In this document: positions 51,791 through 62,935 of the stretch, piece after piece
Layout: each line of letters opens with the position of its first letter
How positions within the stretch are numbered: the first letter of the stretch is position 1
Source: Himantopus leucocephalus
Lineage: Eukaryota > Chordata > Aves > Charadriiformes > Recurvirostridae
Direction of reading: 5' to 3'
DNA length: 64,000 nucleotides
Assembly: GCA_003993805.1 (NCBI GenBank)
Contig: RSEF01000002.1
Location: 77,115,772 to 77,179,771 of the forward strand
Position numbers and translations under genes: made by a program
The notes under the pieces: generated by a model
What the model saw: only the letters and a program-made list of their open reading frames with translations
What the model was told of the DNA's origin: nothing
Database searches by the model: none

Positions 51791-54700
51791 GCCACCCCCA
51801 CCTACTCTTCTGCCATGTTTTAGAAGCAGAGAGAGAGACAAGCTCTGTTTTTGGAACAAAGGGTGTAACAGGTGGCTACGTGCTGGTAAAGATCCCACAG
51901 TATCCTCAGCATTTCCTAATAGAAAGCTGACTACCTGATCCTGATGTACCTTGCTCTTCCCACATACCTGCATGGGGCCAAGGCACTTAACCAAGGTGTC
52001 TGCTTACCTTGGGCCAGCCACATAAAAGCTCGGCAATATAACGCTCAGAGTTGCAGCATCAAAGTCCCACTTTGGATCAAGCCTGAGGGTGCTACCAGAG
52101 GGAATTTACAATGTCAGGACTGAAAACTGTATGTGATGCTCATTACTTGTAACAACTGACTCTAGTCTAACAAAAGCAGCAATGCCACAATAGTTATTGT
52201 TAAGCAATTTAATTGATCCAGACATTTATGCAGAGCCATTTACCTGTTGGGGCTCTAGGCAGAGGCTAAGTTACCCTTCTTTTCATTCCCACATTAGGTG
52301 ACTTATAATTTCTTAACTCAGCCTGGCAGGATGTCCCCAGGCTTTGGGGCCTTCAGCAGCTATTCTGGTTGCTCATCTCCAAGGCTGAGTCTGCATGTAT
52401 ATTGGTATATTGTGCTACTCACCACAGATGACACCCTTTATTTTTGGATGCAAACACTTTACCTTAATTGTATATGCAAGTCATTGGTGTCTGAGGTTCA
52501 CCTTACTTTACCTCCAAAGATTTAGTGAGGTAATATGGTTTAGTGAACTCCAAAGTTTTTTGCGAGGTACCTTGAAATAGTATCGTCTTCTGCCTTTTTT
52601 TCCTCCACAGATTTATAAACAAATCCAGTGAATTCACAAGTCTAATAAAGATCACGAACAGCAATCCCAGTTGAAACTTTAACTTGCATTTTCCTCAGGA
52701 AAAATAGATGACAAACAGTAGGCTGGTCTATGGACCAGGTAGGAAACCCTGTTGACTCTCTCAAATAAACCCAAATAAAATTTAATTTTTACATGTCACT
52801 CGAAACTACTAAACTTGGTTCTTAGCACTAGTCCCTTAGTCTACCTACCTATAACCTACATTAGAGTGAATGGGTAGAGTGGGCATGGAGCACCAAGAAG
52901 GGGTGCTGCATTTCCAGGTTGAAGTCTGACTGAGTTAAGGTCTTAGTCTATTTAACATTGATTTTACGAATAGTCACTGCTGCTGTGCATAGGAGAGAAT
53001 AGCCAATCAATGCATTACTCCGGTGAACTAACTAGATGGATGAATGGCTTTTCAAAAGTAAGGTACAAATTAAAAGTGACTTCAGATAAGACTCAATGGG
53101 TGACACAAAAGCTTGATACTTGAGCTATGCACTGTACTAGGACAGCTTACAGCCAAAGGAAGCAAAAGGCACTGCCACACATCCTGACTATTCATAAAGC
53201 TCATGCACCCATTTGATTCCATTTATTTTCCCCTTGTGGGCAGCACATGTGTACTTTACGTGTACATGGAAATAACGAAGGAAGAATATACATTGTGGTA
53301 ATAATAATAAAATAATCTCTTAGATGCTAAGTAGCCTGTAAGAAATATTCTAACATCATCTGAAGTTTCTGTTAGGCAAGTTCCTAGCACCTTAGCTGGT
53401 AGAAATTAATGTCTTTAGACCCATTTTTTAGATATAGGATATTAATGTCTTGTAAAGTCAAACATGAGCAACTTACATTTCTTTTCTTTCCCTCTAAAAT
53501 GAAAGAGGACTTCTAGGTAGTTTTGTGGCTAAGGGGAAACTCAGCCCTTTTGTTGACCTAGTTAAACTGGATAAGTATCTTTCTACATTTATACATTCTT
53601 TCTTGCTTTTAATAGCTGCTTACACAGACATACTAATCAAAAAATACATATAGCTGAAAATCTGAAGTCACTTCCTTCCCTTGTCAGTTGATGTAGTGGC
53701 AGAAGAACAGATGGTTCAAATTAAAGAACTGCTTGGAGATGAAGCATAGCACGTTGGAGAAAGAAAGCAGACAGCATTTCTTTTTGAAAAAAAACCTTTC
53801 CTCTGAGCAAACCAATGAACAAACCTAGGTTACTAAGGAATTTCTTCCTCTAAGACATTAAATCCAAGCTAGTACCCACTAAAACCAAACCAGGCATTCG
53901 ACTTACGTGGGTAGAGAATCATGCTTTCCCTCCCCCTGCTGGGATCAGGTTGTTCCATTTCTGTAGCACTTAAAAATGACAGTCTAAAATAAACAAATAA
54001 TTTCCTTCCAGTAGCTATACTGAATCAAGTACACCCATGCTGTAAATCTCTTAATGTCAACCAGATTTATAGTTGGGGTGAATTAGACCCAGAATGTTTC
54101 ATTCCCCATGTTCCTCCCAAACAAGCCATATGCAAAGATGCGTTGGCACAAAGTATGGCGAGTGAAAAAATGCTTCCAACCCTGTTGACTGATACCATAT
54201 TCATTCTATTGTTAGCGATGACATATCTGAGGAGAAAAACAAAGACACATCGCATGTATTATTAGCGAAAGTGTGAGATCATCACTGTGGATGGACAAAT
54301 TCATAATTCCCCTGCCTCCTCTCTTGCATCTTCCCATGAGGTGCCTCCTTCCGTCTTTCTATTTAGCTGTTTTCCCAGCTCTTGAGCTTTCTTCTTACCT
54401 ATGACTACTCCAGTGAATACTTATTGAGTAAAATATCCTGGTTACACCTGTCATGACAATAGGACATATTTATCTGGTTCGATTTTTTTTTTAAATCATA
54501 TTAAAGATGGTACATATAGAATTCCCTGTACAAATTTAAAAACACAAGAAGTTAAACAAAGAAACCATGTTTTCCCACTTCCCATTCTCTCACATTACAC
54601 TTAATTAAAACTGCATTTAAAATTTTAATAAAAATCAGACCTAATTTTACTTAAACCTCCCTCCCTCCTTCACCCTTTTCTATTTCGGCCTCAAACTGGA

Positions 54701-57700
54701 GCACAAACCTATTTGCTTCAGCTCTACTCCTACAGCAAATTCAACAGGTAATTTTTGCAGTGCTCCAGAAGTCTGAGCACGTGTTGAGTTCATGAAAGAA
54801 TGTGCTAAAGGTACAAATGAATACTTGCACAACTGATTACAGGTCAGTGATAGCCAGCACCAAGAAATGAGGAAGGGAAGCCCAGCCATCTCTTACAAGA
54901 AATTTTTGAGACAACTTAAGAAACAATTCATACATGTCCTCAGTTTCACTCTGTGAACCCCTAAGTCCCTAATCCACACACACTGGATTGAAACTCAAGA
55001 TTCTGGCACCTCTGGTAGTTCTGACAAGTAACTCCATCAGCAGAAGGGTGGTGCGAGAAGTCACTTGCAGCAGTTCTCACAATTTCTTTGCTCTATCCAG
55101 TATATGGGGTACAAATGGAAACCAAACAAACTTTTTTATGTGAGCATCTGAGCACATAAAAGTCCAATGGAGGTTGGCCACTGATTTCTGTGGGAACAGG
55201 AGCAGGGACAACTCAATTTTAATATATTTACAAATCACGAGCTACCTGTCAGTCCTTCTGGGTGCAGAAAAAGCGTGCTGGGTGCCTAATAAAAAACGAC
55301 ATGGGTGTGATTCAGGCCACCCAAAACAGAGGAACAGTAAAGGAATAGTTGGGGATACTGAAAAAAGTCTGATATTCCAAGCAACCCATGCAGCTCAGGA
55401 CTGACTGCTGAAGCTAATGCTCATTAAAACTATTTATACTACTTGCAACTATTTCAGAGCAGACAGTGCAGGCAATTGCTCAAAAAAATAAGTTTGTCAT
55501 CACTTGAGACAGTGACCAAAGAGACTTTTCTGTCTCCAGGATAATCACAGTAAAACAACACAGAGGATGGGAAGCTGTATTCAGGAGGCAAAAGAGATAC
55601 TGCAAAAGTATTGACTTAGAACATATGAATCTTTCACAGTTCTAGATTTTGCAAGCTTCTGAGTAATGATTGTGTCTGCAAAACTTGTTTGACTACAATA
55701 GAATTTATTTTTGTAACTTAATCCTGTGGGTTTTTTTCAGAGGTGGTTCAATTAAAAGGGGAAGAGAAAAATCAACATTTTTCTACAGGAATGAAAGACA
55801 TTAAAGTAAATAAAATGAGAGGATCTGCCTCTGTTGCCTCCAGAAGCTGATCGTCCACAATGCATGGTACTGTTTGAAGATCTGTCTGGCACACTTCTTT
55901 TTCTCATTCCGCTTTTCCCCTTATTATCTTTCTATGTTTATTCCTCCCTGTGACTAATATCTGTTCCATTTTTCACATATTTTCTCTTTTTTTTTCCTCC
56001 TTGCTACCTTTTTGCAAGCAGTTCCCCATTCCTCTCGGAACACAACTCAGCAGCAAACCACCTCAAAACCAACAGCGTTCAAGGTCTGTCATATCAGTGC
56101 TCCTGAAAAGCAGTGCCACTATTATATGTTTCACACCAGCAGAAGGATTTAGCCCCTGCTGAAGTCAAGCTCATCTAACTCCAAAAGGAAATAGAAAAGA
56201 ATCCATTTCTCTCAGAGACTCCTTCTTTTCCATGGAGCAAGCTGCTAGTAGGCCATGGAGGCTTCACCATGGATTTCTCACCACCCTCATGAAGAGGAAC
56301 CCTGCCTGCCACTAGCCCAGGAGACCAGGCTCCATCATTGCACTTGTGAAGTTTTAAAACCAGTAATTTTGGGCTTTCTCCCATTGCTGCACCTGTCTAG
56401 GAGGATCTCTCTAATGTTTGCAATGGCTGCTTCATTATCTTTCTCCATAGCTGGCCTCTGCTCTTCACTTGCTTGCAAAAGCTATCAAAACATTGACAAC
56501 AGCGATGCTACAGAACTGCCTTCACACTACCTACCATATTAGCCAATATTGCCTTACTTTCTGCTTGTACTTCTCCCTTTTCATCGCATCTGTGTCCGCC
56601 TGTTGTTGCTTGTCTTTTGCTTCTATTGTAAAATCTGAGAGAAGGACTGGCTTTTACTCTGTTTTTCTACAGCACAAAGCACAAGCCATCAGAGCAAACT
56701 GCAGTAATAAAAGCTACAAGTAAAAAGACAGACCTTTGAATAGCTTTCAGAAGCCTTCCATGAAGCTTTATTCTGATCTCACACCGACGAGAATCCATCA
56801 GTAGGTGCGTTATAACGAAATACACACCTAACACATTGCATAATGAAACATCTGGAATCAGCAGAGAGTCCGTCCCCTGCCCCCCCATCAAGTGCAACTG
56901 AAACTAGAGTTTAACCATAGCTGGATCACTTGCAGGCTGAAAAGTCACATTTGAGGCTATATAAATAATATTCTATTACTTCTTCTCTTGAAGAGGACTT
57001 TTTAGGTTTTTATTTTCAATTGTACAGCTCTATGTTGAAAACTGCACATAACCCACCTACTATGAAAGATAAAATGCACTAAAGAAAAGCTGAGAGTGCA
57101 AAAATGAATAGGATTGAGAGCATCAGGCTTATGGTTGCTTATGCAAATTCATGTAAGCCTTCCTTGCATGTATGCATTCTGCAATGACATGACAACAGTG
57201 ATTTTTTGCAGGACCTCTGCCTCATTCAGCACCCAGGATTGCCAGCACAACCTCTTAAGACAACACTAAAACCAGCATTCATGAATGGATTCATAGGCTT
57301 CTCTGTCTTATTTGTCATTACAGCATCTCAGTGCTTGCGTAGGGGAGTAAGGAAAAAAAAACCCAAGAAGTTCAAACATTGATGAATTTATAATCACAAA
57401 ACATCTTTCCTTTGAGAAAGAGAGAGCTGTCCTATCCCCATCACAGACACCAGAGCTGATACACTGGTGTATCTCAAAATTTCCTCCTAATTTTCTATTC
57501 CCTGCTCATAATCTATTTTTTTTAATTTTTTTCCCAGATTTTTGGAAAGTTTTCAACGTTTAAAGCTTAGCTCTTACTGACATAGGGACTACTTCAGGGC
57601 AGCATTCAATTACATGGACCTCTAAACATCTTGTGTCATGGTCCATCTCTGTTCTTAATGTGATGGACACCCACTAGAAGAGAACAGCATGCAATCATGT

Positions 57701-58660
57701 AATCAGAAATTAATTCTGAATGCACATATGTCATGGTGCTCTTGTAGCATTGCACTGATAGCCCTTACCCTTACTTCTCAACACTTTGCAACTCTCTGTC
57801 CTTTTAATGTGGCTTTTTCGGGATGTTTTTTCATACATTCTTCTATGTATACAGGCTGTGCCTCTGTATACATAAATATGAATTTATAAACTTGTACTGC
57901 ACAGACCCGTCCTGTTTCTACAGTCTGCAGCACAAACCTTCATACCTTTAACAGAGAGTTATGGTTAACTGACAGCTGCTTGCTGTCCTCGGTATGGGCT
58001 GGTCGAGGCATCATTCTGCAGATACATTATACAGCTACTGAAGGATAACAGAGGACTATGACAAGTTTGGAAGCTCTGTAGTCTAATTTTTAAGAACTTT
58101 TCTTTCCATTTCTTTCTCTTCAGACTCTCTAACCTCAGCGACCAACTGCAGGTTGGCTTTGCCCCTGTTCTTCTACCAGCTCTTCTTACAAGGTCAGTAA
58201 AAGGCATACATCTCAGATCAGGCCAGCTTCCCAAGTTAAGATTCAAGCCTTTGCTCTAAAGCACAGGACTCGGTGGAAAAGTGGTGTATTTTCCTCCTTA
58301 CTGTATTCTCAGAAATAGTTGAACCATTTTTTACTAAATGTTCCTCAGAAATAACAACAACAGCCTCCCTTAGCCAAGTAGCTGGCATGGAAAATCTGAG
58401 CCCAGGTGGTTTAAACTTGGGCAATGTTATCAGCAACTGCAACAAAAGTCATATAATGAAAAAAGTTAGTCAGTCTTAATTGTCTGTGTCATTACCAGGT
58501 CTGCCTGTAATAACATGGTAGCTCAGTCTCCCGGCCTCTTCTAGATGACACTTGACTTACAATTCTGTGGGAATTTTTAATGTGTTACTATATGTTTATG
58601 TATATCTGTCATCATTTCATTATGAGATTAAAATTATATCCCCATTTATACTCTCATCAG
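51791..58660. other. Non-coding unique DNA, no gene seen
   Basis: No gene found. AT-rich and complex, with short A and T runs (for example 54484-54493). Open frames of up to about 95 codons (plus 56255-56542, minus 57965-58246) are unrecognised and not supported by splice context. No microsatellite of note. Confidence 0.6.
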
Positions 58661-58778
58661 AAATAATGGCCTGAGAATACCCATTGTTATTGCTGCAAAT
58701 TGTAAATCATGCAACAAAAAGAAGGCCAATTATCAAACTGAAATTGCTCTAAAAGAAGGATCCCATTTTGTCACACAG
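58661..58778 (+). other. Weak candidate exon, product unknown
   Basis: A CTCTCATCAG acceptor-like sequence ends at 58660 and a strong donor (CAG then GTGAGTATG) follows 58778. Between them one frame is open for 39 codons after a single leading base, ending in phase 0. The frame opens at an upstream stop near 58627. The peptide contains a Cys-Lys-Ser-Cys-Asn-Lys-Lys-Lys stretch near residues 14-21 and resembles no protein I know. The acceptor's pyrimidine tract is short. Chance, or a conserved non-coding element, is at least as likely as an exon. Confidence 0.12.
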
Positions 58779-58914
58779 GTGAGTATGCTCTTCAAATCTT
58801 TCCACTGTTTAGATATCTACATGCAATGTGGCAGTTTCAGGGGGACAAGTGGGATTCGCTAGTCAGAACCCCATGAAACATTCAGGTAGTGATGATTGCG
58901 AGGCAAGGAAAAGC

Positions 58915-59050
58915 TGTTATGCCATATACAGATGGAGCACAGAGGCACAGGGAAATTAAATTTCCCGACAAAGCTCACAGGTGAAACCTGTGGCAGAGCA
59001 GACAACCAAACCTGAGGCTCTGGAGTCCCATGCTGGCTCCTTAAGCACCA
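58915..59050 (-). repeat. MIR-like SINE, antisense
   Basis: The plus strand runs ATACAGATGGAGCACAGAGG, GGGAAATTAAATTTCCCGAC, AAGCTCACAGGTGAAACCTG, TGGCAGAGCAGACAACCAAA and CTGGAGTCCCATGCTGGCTC. This is the reverse complement of a MIR element in the right order, from the core (GATGGGGAAACTGAGGCACA) through CAAGGTCACACAG and TGGCAGAGC to the tRNA-like head (TCCCAGGCT...). It is the clearest SINE in the window. Amniote-wide age fits its divergence. Confidence 0.8.
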
Positions 59051-59983
59051 ACCAACCTTCTTTTCCCCACTCTGTAAGTCTCAGATTTTACTGAAAGATG
59101 TCTTATTTTGTATTTTATTTTCAAAAACTCTAGATGAAAGCTAAAATACGTGCTGTACCTTCAGGGAAAGGTTAGGAGAAGAACCGAAAGAAAATAACAT
59201 TTGAAATGCTCTGGTGTCTTACCTTAACCTGCCTTTTGGGAAAAAGATGGCTGTTTCTGCTAATTTTTGGCACAATATGATAAATTGGTTAATCTCAGCC
59301 CAGTAATCAAGTTGGTTCAGAGCAGTCAAAACAGTAACAAAACAGTAAATCCTTACATTTAGCACTATAACCGCTTAATTATAGAGGATAACGTTATAGC
59401 ATTGCTGGTGTTTAAGGCTGAGTGCATCTCCGTTCTGCCATAGGAGTGGAAACACACATGCATTACTTTTCCTGGAATGCTCTTGCTTCCTTTTGGATAA
59501 TTGTCTTTCATCATATTCAGATCTCAAGCAATTTGAAAAGCCAGCAGTGTTGCTAGAGAAACTGAGGTTCAAACTAAGCTCCCTTCTCCTTTTGCGTGAC
59601 GGGAATAGCAAGATGAACTGTTTCAATGATTAATTTTTGTAAGCAATATCAAATCACTTTTTTAAAAAAGTTATGATAATCTCTGAAGAAATTAAGTGTT
59701 TCAATATCTGGCATTTCCCAATTGTTTATTCAAAGGGCAAGTCCTGCAGCAGGTTTTTTCATCTCTGACATTTCGTCATATTTACAGCTTCCTGCAAATG
59801 CATTTTGTACACGCAACTCTTTGTGTAGATTTTCAGCACACATTTAAGGCCTCTCCACCCATATCTCCAAAAAAAAAAATTGAGATAAACCACAAAGGAA
59901 GAAGTATGCTATCAAACACCTGAAACAGATGCAAACACTGCAAGGAGCTATTTAGCCACAGGACAGGTATTCTTCTCCAGATC
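59051..59983. other. Non-coding unique DNA, no gene seen
   Basis: AT-rich sequence with an A run near 59870-59879. The 83-codon minus frame at 59375-59626 is unrecognised. Confidence 0.6.
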
Positions 59984-60563
59984 TGTACTAGGTCTGGCTG
60001 GGATGGAGTTAACTTCCTTCACAGCAGCCCACGTGGTGCCACGCTCTGCATCTGTGGCTAAAACTGTTGATAACACACCAATGTGTCAGCTGTTGCTAAA
60101 GAGTGCTTACACAGCATCAAGGCTTTCTCTCTTCCCCACAAAGCCAGTGGGCTTGGGGCCGCCAAGAGGTTGGGAGGGCATATAGCCAGGACAGCTGACC
60201 CCAACCGACCAAAGGGATATCCCCTACCATATGGCATCTTGCTCAGCAATAAAAATGCAGGGAAAAGGAGGAAGAAGGGGGATGTTCATTATTATGGCAG
60301 TTGTCTTCTCAAGCAATTGTTACTCGTCCTGAGGCCCTGCCTCCCAGGAAGAGACTGCACATCTGCCTGCCGATGGGAAGTAGTGAACGAGTTCCTCTTT
60401 CCTTTGCTTGCACACTTGGCTTTTGCTTTCCTTATTCAGCTATCATTATCTCAACATACAAGTCTTTTCACCTTCCTTCTTTTTTCTCCCCATCACACAG
60501 CAGAGAGGAGCGAGCAGGAGGCAAGTTGCGTGTTGGGCTCCTGGCCAGGGTCAACCCATCACA
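59984..60563 (+). mobile_element. Solo LTR of an avian endogenous retrovirus, plus strand
   Basis: About 580 bases run from TGTACTAGGTCTGGCTGGGA (a decayed TGTCATGG start) to AGGGTCAACCCATCACA (family end GGGGTTAAACCACGACA). Landmarks lie in family order: GGATGGAGTTAACTTCCTTC, AGTGCTTACACAGCATCAAG, CCCAACCGACCAAAGGGATA, CCATATGGCATCTTGCTCAG, GATGGGAAGTAGTGAACGAG and TTGCTTTCCTTATTCAGCTA. It is related to but clearly diverged from the copy at 43678-44260. The TATA box has decayed to CAATAAAAA and the CRE position reads TGGCATCT, so the promoter is probably dead. Flanking pentamers (AGATC before, GGATG after) agree at three of five bases. No internal retroviral sequence adjoins. A 174-codon frame crossing it is incidental. 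Confidence 0.88.
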
Positions 60564-61999
60564 GGATGCCATGTAATAGGTGTGACCCACCTGACATTTT
60601 CTGGTAGGCTAGGCAAACGCACCTCTTCAGCACAGCAAAGTAGAGATCTAAAGATGTTATCCAGTCATTTCCTGCTGCACATGGTGCAGAACAATTTAAA
60701 AACTTAAAAAAAAAATCCGCTTACTGTCATGTCTGTATATTTTTCAAGATAAACAAAACAGTTGACAATTTTTTGTGCAGTATTGCGCACATTTTACTGT
60801 CTCCCAAAGAAAGCCAGAGTTGGTCAGAGATGCAAGAACAGCCTTTTGCCCTACAAACCAGCCATATCATCTGCACTTTTCCTTCTCAAGTAGACCTATC
60901 TAGAGAATTGTTTTCCTTACAGGAAAAACACCTTCCAACTCATGTCTTGAATATTGAAGGTTTTGATATATTACTATAGAGCTTCATGGTCATACTTCCT
61001 GGTGCTTGTATGCATTTTCTTTTATCAAACAGTCTGGCTGGCCAGGTTCCCTGTCTTGTAACACCTGACAGTCTCTCCTCCTGCTGAGATATAGTAGTCA
61101 TCCACAGGAGAGAAATGTCCAGCCAGAAGCCTCAACTCCTACGTATAATAGGGCACATGGGGTACCTTCCCTCACATTCCCCAAGGACTCACAATGCAGT
61201 CCTGAAATAACAGCACATTGACTGAACACTGAAAGTGTTGTTATCTGAAAACCAAAACTCTCACACGTTTGGCGTTTTATTTTTTGTGAAACACAGAAAT
61301 TTCCAGAGAAAGCCAACTCTGCATCTGTTTTAATCAAGCCCTAACTTTTATCACCTTCTTCCTCCTCTTCTTGCCCCTCCTCTTGCAAAACAAACAATCA
61401 AAAAAAAAAGTGAAGGTAAGCTTCCAAAGAGCAGTCATAGCTAAACGCCAACTGCCAAGAAGGTTGCTTAGTTTCAGGTGCTGCTTTTCCCTTATTTGCT
61501 GACAGTAAACATTAAATTGATGGCTTCCATGCACTTAACACAAGATCCTAGTGGCATTTGCAATTAGCATCTTATGCACAACATATAGCCAATATCTAGT
61601 AAACCTCTTCTCTACCAGTTTCAATTAAGTTCTTATGTATTTTCTTACAAGGAAAAAGAAAATCCTATGAGTTATACCACATGGAGATGCTCTGGGCAAA
61701 CCATTCTCAGACTAACGCATACCACATCTTCTGCGCTGTGCAGGTACCATCCTAACTGTGATATTCCTCTTTTACCAGCCCATACAGACAGTTGAATATA
61801 CCAGTAAGATAGGTCTATGTGGATTGCAGTCATGTTACATGATGATGAAACTATCTATATACATGGCAACTGGGTTAGAATTGCACCTTAAAGTTTGCAC
61901 AAATCATCATAAGCCTTTGGCAGTTTTGTTATCTTCTCTGTTGTTTCCCCTTCCCCATGAAATAATAGAAAAATAACACTTAAAAGGATCTGATAATCT
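60564..61999. other. Non-coding unique DNA, no gene seen
   Basis: No gene found. The segment has A runs near 60704-60713 and 61400-61409. Short frames at 60773-60979 and 61098-61337 are unrecognised. Confidence 0.6.
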
Positions 62000-62228
62000 T
62001 ATTCATTTTGGTGTTCCAAGGCAAAATCATCTGCTCCTACATCATTCTTCAAAGATATTTACCCATCTTCTCTAAAAGATTTCCACTCGCAGAAACTCTG
62101 CACTTCTCCAGGCAATCACTATCCTTATGGCTACAAATTATTCCTGAATATCCATCCTATTGCCTAACATATTGCAATTAGAGCCAGTTAGCCTGATATG
62201 AAGAAAAACAGCATAGGATTATACTTTT

Positions 62229-62261
62229 ATTATACAATTATACAATTTTAATTATACAATT
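62229..62261. repeat. 11-base AT-rich repeat, three copies, within the LINE relic
   Basis: ATTATACAATT occurs exactly at 62229-62239, 62237-62247 (overlapping) and 62251-62261. It interrupts the LINE relic and has probably grown there by slippage. Confidence 0.85.
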
Positions 62262-62582
62262 ACCTTCTGATTAGTCCCCTCTTTGCCAGAGCTTTTTATA
62301 TATTTGAGGACCCTTATTAAATTCTCTCTGCCTTTGAAATCCTCCATTCTTTGGGCCAAAAACCCCAATTCATTCAATCTCTCCTTACCACTACGTTTTC
62401 CAGACTTTCGATCATTCCCGTGTTCACTTTGGATTCCCTCCAATGAGCTCACATCCTATTAGAAAGGCACAGCCCAAAATCAGATCCACTGCTCCAGCTG
62501 ATGCCTTATCAGCACTGAGTGAAGTAGGATTACTTCATGTGTCTTGTCAGCTATATTCCTGTTTGTATGTCCCAGGTTGGCA

Positions 62583-62609
62583 TTTTTTTTTTAATTTTTT
62601 TTTTTTTTT
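62583..62609. repeat. T10-AA-T15 homopolymer tract
   Basis: Ten T, two A and fifteen T lie within the antisense CR1/L3 relic at the position of a naturally T-rich consensus segment. Confidence 0.9.
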
Positions 62610-62840
62610 AACAGCATTCCCAACTCATGTTCACACTTGTGATCCACTAGAACCTGCAAGGCTTTTTTCTGAAGAAGTATTTCCCAGCTACTTACTCATG
62701 TGAACTGATGACTTGGTGATGTTCTTCACTAACAGACACTGCTTAAGTAACACAACTAAAGGGGCAAATTATCCCTGGTCAAAGCCTCAATGCCGAGGTA
62801 TTGGAGAGTTCTAACCTGTTACTTCTGTGTACCCTGGGAG

Positions 62841-62935
62841 ATTTTTTCTTTGTTTTGTTATTGTGCTTTGTTTTAAGGTGTTTTGTTGTTGTTGTTGTTC
62901 GTTGGGTTTGTCTGGTTTTGGTTTGTTTTTTTAAA
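62841..62935. repeat. T/G-rich tract with five TTG units
   Basis: Nearly only T and G, with TTG units at 62883-62899, flanked by TTTGTTTTG-type words. On the other strand it gives spurious Thr/Lys-rich open frames. Confidence 0.85.

Larger units (their letters stand above)
62000..62760 (-). repeat. CR1/L3-type LINE 3-prime fragment, antisense
   Basis: This is the clearest LINE relic of the window. In plus-strand order it has CACTTCTCCAGGCAATCACT, AATCCTCCATTCTTTGGGCC, TTCATTCAATCTCTCCTTAC, TTTTCCAGACTTTCGATCAT, TTGGATTCCCTCCAATGAGC, GCTCCAGCTGATGCCTTATC, AGCACTGAGTGAAGTAGGAT, TACTTCATGTGTCTTGTCAG and TTGTGATCCACTAGAACCTG. This matches the reverse complement of the 3-prime part of CR1/L3 LINEs block by block. 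T runs at 62583-62609 interrupt the place where the consensus reads TTTGCCTTTTTTGCAACAGT, so they are probably expanded from it. An 11-base AT repeat (62229-62261) is inserted. No intact frame survives. Confidence 0.85.

Noticed and set aside
60083..60607. 174-codon open frame, plus strand
   Set aside because: It lies mostly within the solo LTR and runs past its end. LTRs of this family are non-coding, and the frame does not correspond to a retroviral gene.
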